7,743 nt of DNA from Bacteroidota bacterium (GTDB lineage Bacteria; Bacteroidota; Bacteroidia; B-17B0; Aurantibacillaceae). Below are positions 6,239-7,743 of the stretch, one piece after another (the stretch's first letter is position 1; every line of letters begins with the position of its first letter). The notes beneath the pieces were generated by a model. That model did not search any database. It worked only from the letters and a program-made list of their open reading frames with translations, and was not told the origin of the DNA. The stretch is taken from NCBI GenBank assembly GCA_947449125.1, contig CANFQR010000054.1, positions 1-7,743 of the forward strand, read 5' to 3'. The position numbers and the translations under genes were made by a program.

Positions 6239-7743
6239 ATGATTGACGACAAGATTGAAGCAGCCGAACCTCGCAAATTATATCCTTTTCAGGAGGAAGC
6301 TGTCAATAATATTTTTAACCGCTTAGTTGAGTTACCGCCTAATGCTAATTTACTTTTTCAATTACCAACCGGCGGTGGAAAAACAATTATTTTTAGCGAA
6401 ATAGCTAAGCGCTATATTCAGAAATTCAATCGAAAGGTGTTAATCTTAACACACCGCATAGAGCTAGGAAAACAGACATCTGATGTTTTGGCTGAAGTTG
6501 GTATAAGCAACAAAGTTATTAATAGCGAAGTAAAGCAACTTCCTCACCAAAGCGATTATCATAGTTTTACCGCTTTGGTTGAAACTTTAAATAATCGTTT
6601 ACAGGAAAACGATCAGTTTTTAGAAGATATTGGATTAGTTATTGTTGACGAGGCCCATAACAATTCGTTTCGTAAAATATTTCAATATTTTAATGATGTA
6701 AATATTTTGGGCGTAACTGCAACGCCTCTGAGTAGTAATAAAAAATTACCGTTATATCAAACGTATTCTTCTTTAATAGTTGGTGAAAGTATTGCTTCCT
6801 TAATTGAATCGGGTTATTTATGCGAGGGTCAAACTTATGCATATGATGTTAACCTAAGCTCTTTGCGTGTTGGTAATAACGGTGAGTTTACAGTTGGTTC
6901 TCACGAGGTATTGTACACTCAGGCAATTATGCAGAGTAAACTTATTGATGCCTATGAAGAAATGGGTAAGGGCACCAAAACTTTAATTTTTAATGCTGGT
7001 ATTTTAACTAGCAGGGCAGTTTATGAAGCATTTAAAAAGAAAGGTTACCCTGTTAGACATTTAGATAGTACGTTTAGCGAGAAAGAAAGAGCAGAAACCT
7101 TAGATTGGTTTAGAAAAACAAAAGATGGTGTACTTACATCGGTTAGCATATTAACAACCGGCTTTGACGAACCTGAAGTAGAAACCATAATATTAAATCG
7201 CGCCACTAAATCGCTAACGCTTTACCATCAAATGATTGGTAGAGGAAGCAGGATTTTACCTAATAAAAAAACATTCAGAATTATTGATTTAGGAAATAAT
7301 TCACGCCGCTTTAATTTATGGCAATACCCAATTGATTGGAAACATGTTTTTGTAGCACCGCATTTATATTTAGAACAGAGATATAAGGATGAATGGAACT
7401 ATGAATTAGAGAATGATTATGACATGCCTCCTGAAATTAAGGAGCGTTTTTTGAATTCTAGCGCAGAGGCATTTATTGTAAAAGACAGATACGCCATGGC
7501 AATAAGAAAAGGTCATAAACCACAAACTGTTTTAGATCAGAGTTTAGAAGATCATTTTGCCCGCATAAAAGATAATGCCGCTGATTTTGATGAGGCTTTA
7601 GAATTATTTAATTTGCTTGGAGAAGAAATGAAATACAGAGTTAAGCAATATGGCCGGTGTATTAATTCTACCAATAATCATAACGACTGGCAGTGTCAAA
7701 CATATGCCAGTAAATTACGCAGAAGATTAATGACATATTACGC
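6239..7743 (+). CDS. DEAH-box superfamily 2 helicase, 3'-truncated by the window edge
   Basis: This is a predicted ATP-dependent nucleic-acid helicase or translocase; 501 codons are visible with no stop before the edge. Visible motifs in order are a Q-motif-like Y-P-F-Q-E-E-A (15-21), Walker A L-P-T-G-G-G-K-T (42-49), motif Ia T-H-R-I-E-L (71-76), motif II D-E-A-H (137-140), motif III T-A-T-P (160-163), motif V T-T-G-F-D-E-P (306-312) and motif VI Q-M-I-G-R-G-S-R (331-338) with the arginine finger. All residues needed for ATP hydrolysis are present. The arrangement is of the SSL2/RadD (YejH) type (COG1061-like), for which DNA repair roles are known in E. coli RadD, but orthology is not shown. 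Residues about 360-501 have no domain I recognise; they are charged, with Y-G-R-C near 471-474. Close relatives I recall from Bacteroidota are about 500-530 residues, so little is missing. ATG 6239 is the only ATG before codon 229 and precedes the Q-motif by a normal distance. Confidence 0.9.
   Translation, partial: MIDDKIEAAEPRKLYPFQEEAVNNIFNRLVELPPNANLLFQLPTGGGKTIIFSEIAKRYIQKFNRKVLILTHRIELGKQTSDVLAEVGISNKVINSEVKQLPHQSDYHSFTALVETLNNRLQENDQFLEDIGLVIVDEAHNNSFRKIFQYFNDVNILGVTATPLSSNKKLPLYQTYSSLIVGESIASLIESGYLCEGQTYAYDVNLSSLRVGNNGEFTVGSHEVLYTQAIMQSKLIDAYEEMGKGTKTLIFNAGILTSRAVYEAFKKKGYPVRHLDSTFSEKERAETLDWFRKTKDGVLTSVSILTTGFDEPEVETIILNRATKSLTLYHQMIGRGSRILPNKKTFRIIDLGNNSRRFNLWQYPIDWKHVFVAPHLYLEQRYKDEWNYELENDYDMPPEIKERFLNSSAEAFIVKDRYAMAIRKGHKPQTVLDQSLEDHFARIKDNAADFDEALELFNLLGEEMKYRVKQYGRCINSTNNHNDWQCQTYASKLRRRLMTYY

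Noticed and set aside
1930..7743. RecJ plus the DEAH helicase as parts of a new defence or repair system
   Set aside because: The two genes are on opposite strands, separated by lnt and yebC, with no shared promoter or other effector nearby; all genes look like ordinary chromosomal genes of this phylum.

Overview
The window looks like ordinary chromosomal DNA from a member of the Bacteroidota. The evidence is low G+C (about one third by eye), no Shine-Dalgarno-like leaders in front of most genes, two exact matches to the Bacteroidota -7 box TAnnTTTG in the two longest intergenic gaps, and protein sequences of the Bacteroidota type (a YebC that starts MGRIFETRKA instead of the GHSKW form, and a DEAH-box helicase of a kind I associate with this phylum). 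I cannot name the genus.

Layout. Positions 2-925 (+) hold the last two thirds of a MATE-family multidrug/Na+ antiporter gene whose start lies before the window. It converges on a block of four minus-strand genes, read from right to left: lnt (apolipoprotein N-acyltransferase, 6116-4512), a yebC/TACO1-family gene (4364-3651), recJ (single-strand-specific 5'-3' exonuclease, 3645-1930) and a secreted protein of unknown function with YwqK/MORN-like repeats (1917-928). The last three are tightly packed (gaps of 5 and 12 bp) and are probably one transcript, with a candidate promoter just upstream of yebC. Divergent from lnt, a DEAH-box superfamily 2 helicase gene starts at 6239 and runs off the right edge at 7743, with 501 codons visible.

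How the genes fit together. The window mixes envelope functions (lipoprotein maturation, drug efflux, a secreted unknown), DNA repair (RecJ and possibly the helicase) and translation or gene regulation (YebC). No shared pathway links all of them. RecJ normally acts with a helicase in recombination, but the helicase here is on the opposite strand beyond lnt, so a functional pairing is only a guess.

I found no mobile elements, CRISPR arrays, RNA genes, frameshifts or signs of recent transfer, and no new multi-gene system. The points most worth a second look are the uncharacterised secreted protein in the recJ transcript, the helicase with its unassigned C-terminal region, the TTG start of recJ directly behind yebC, and an 18-bp perfect palindrome centred on the 2-bp gap between the convergent stop codons near 926.
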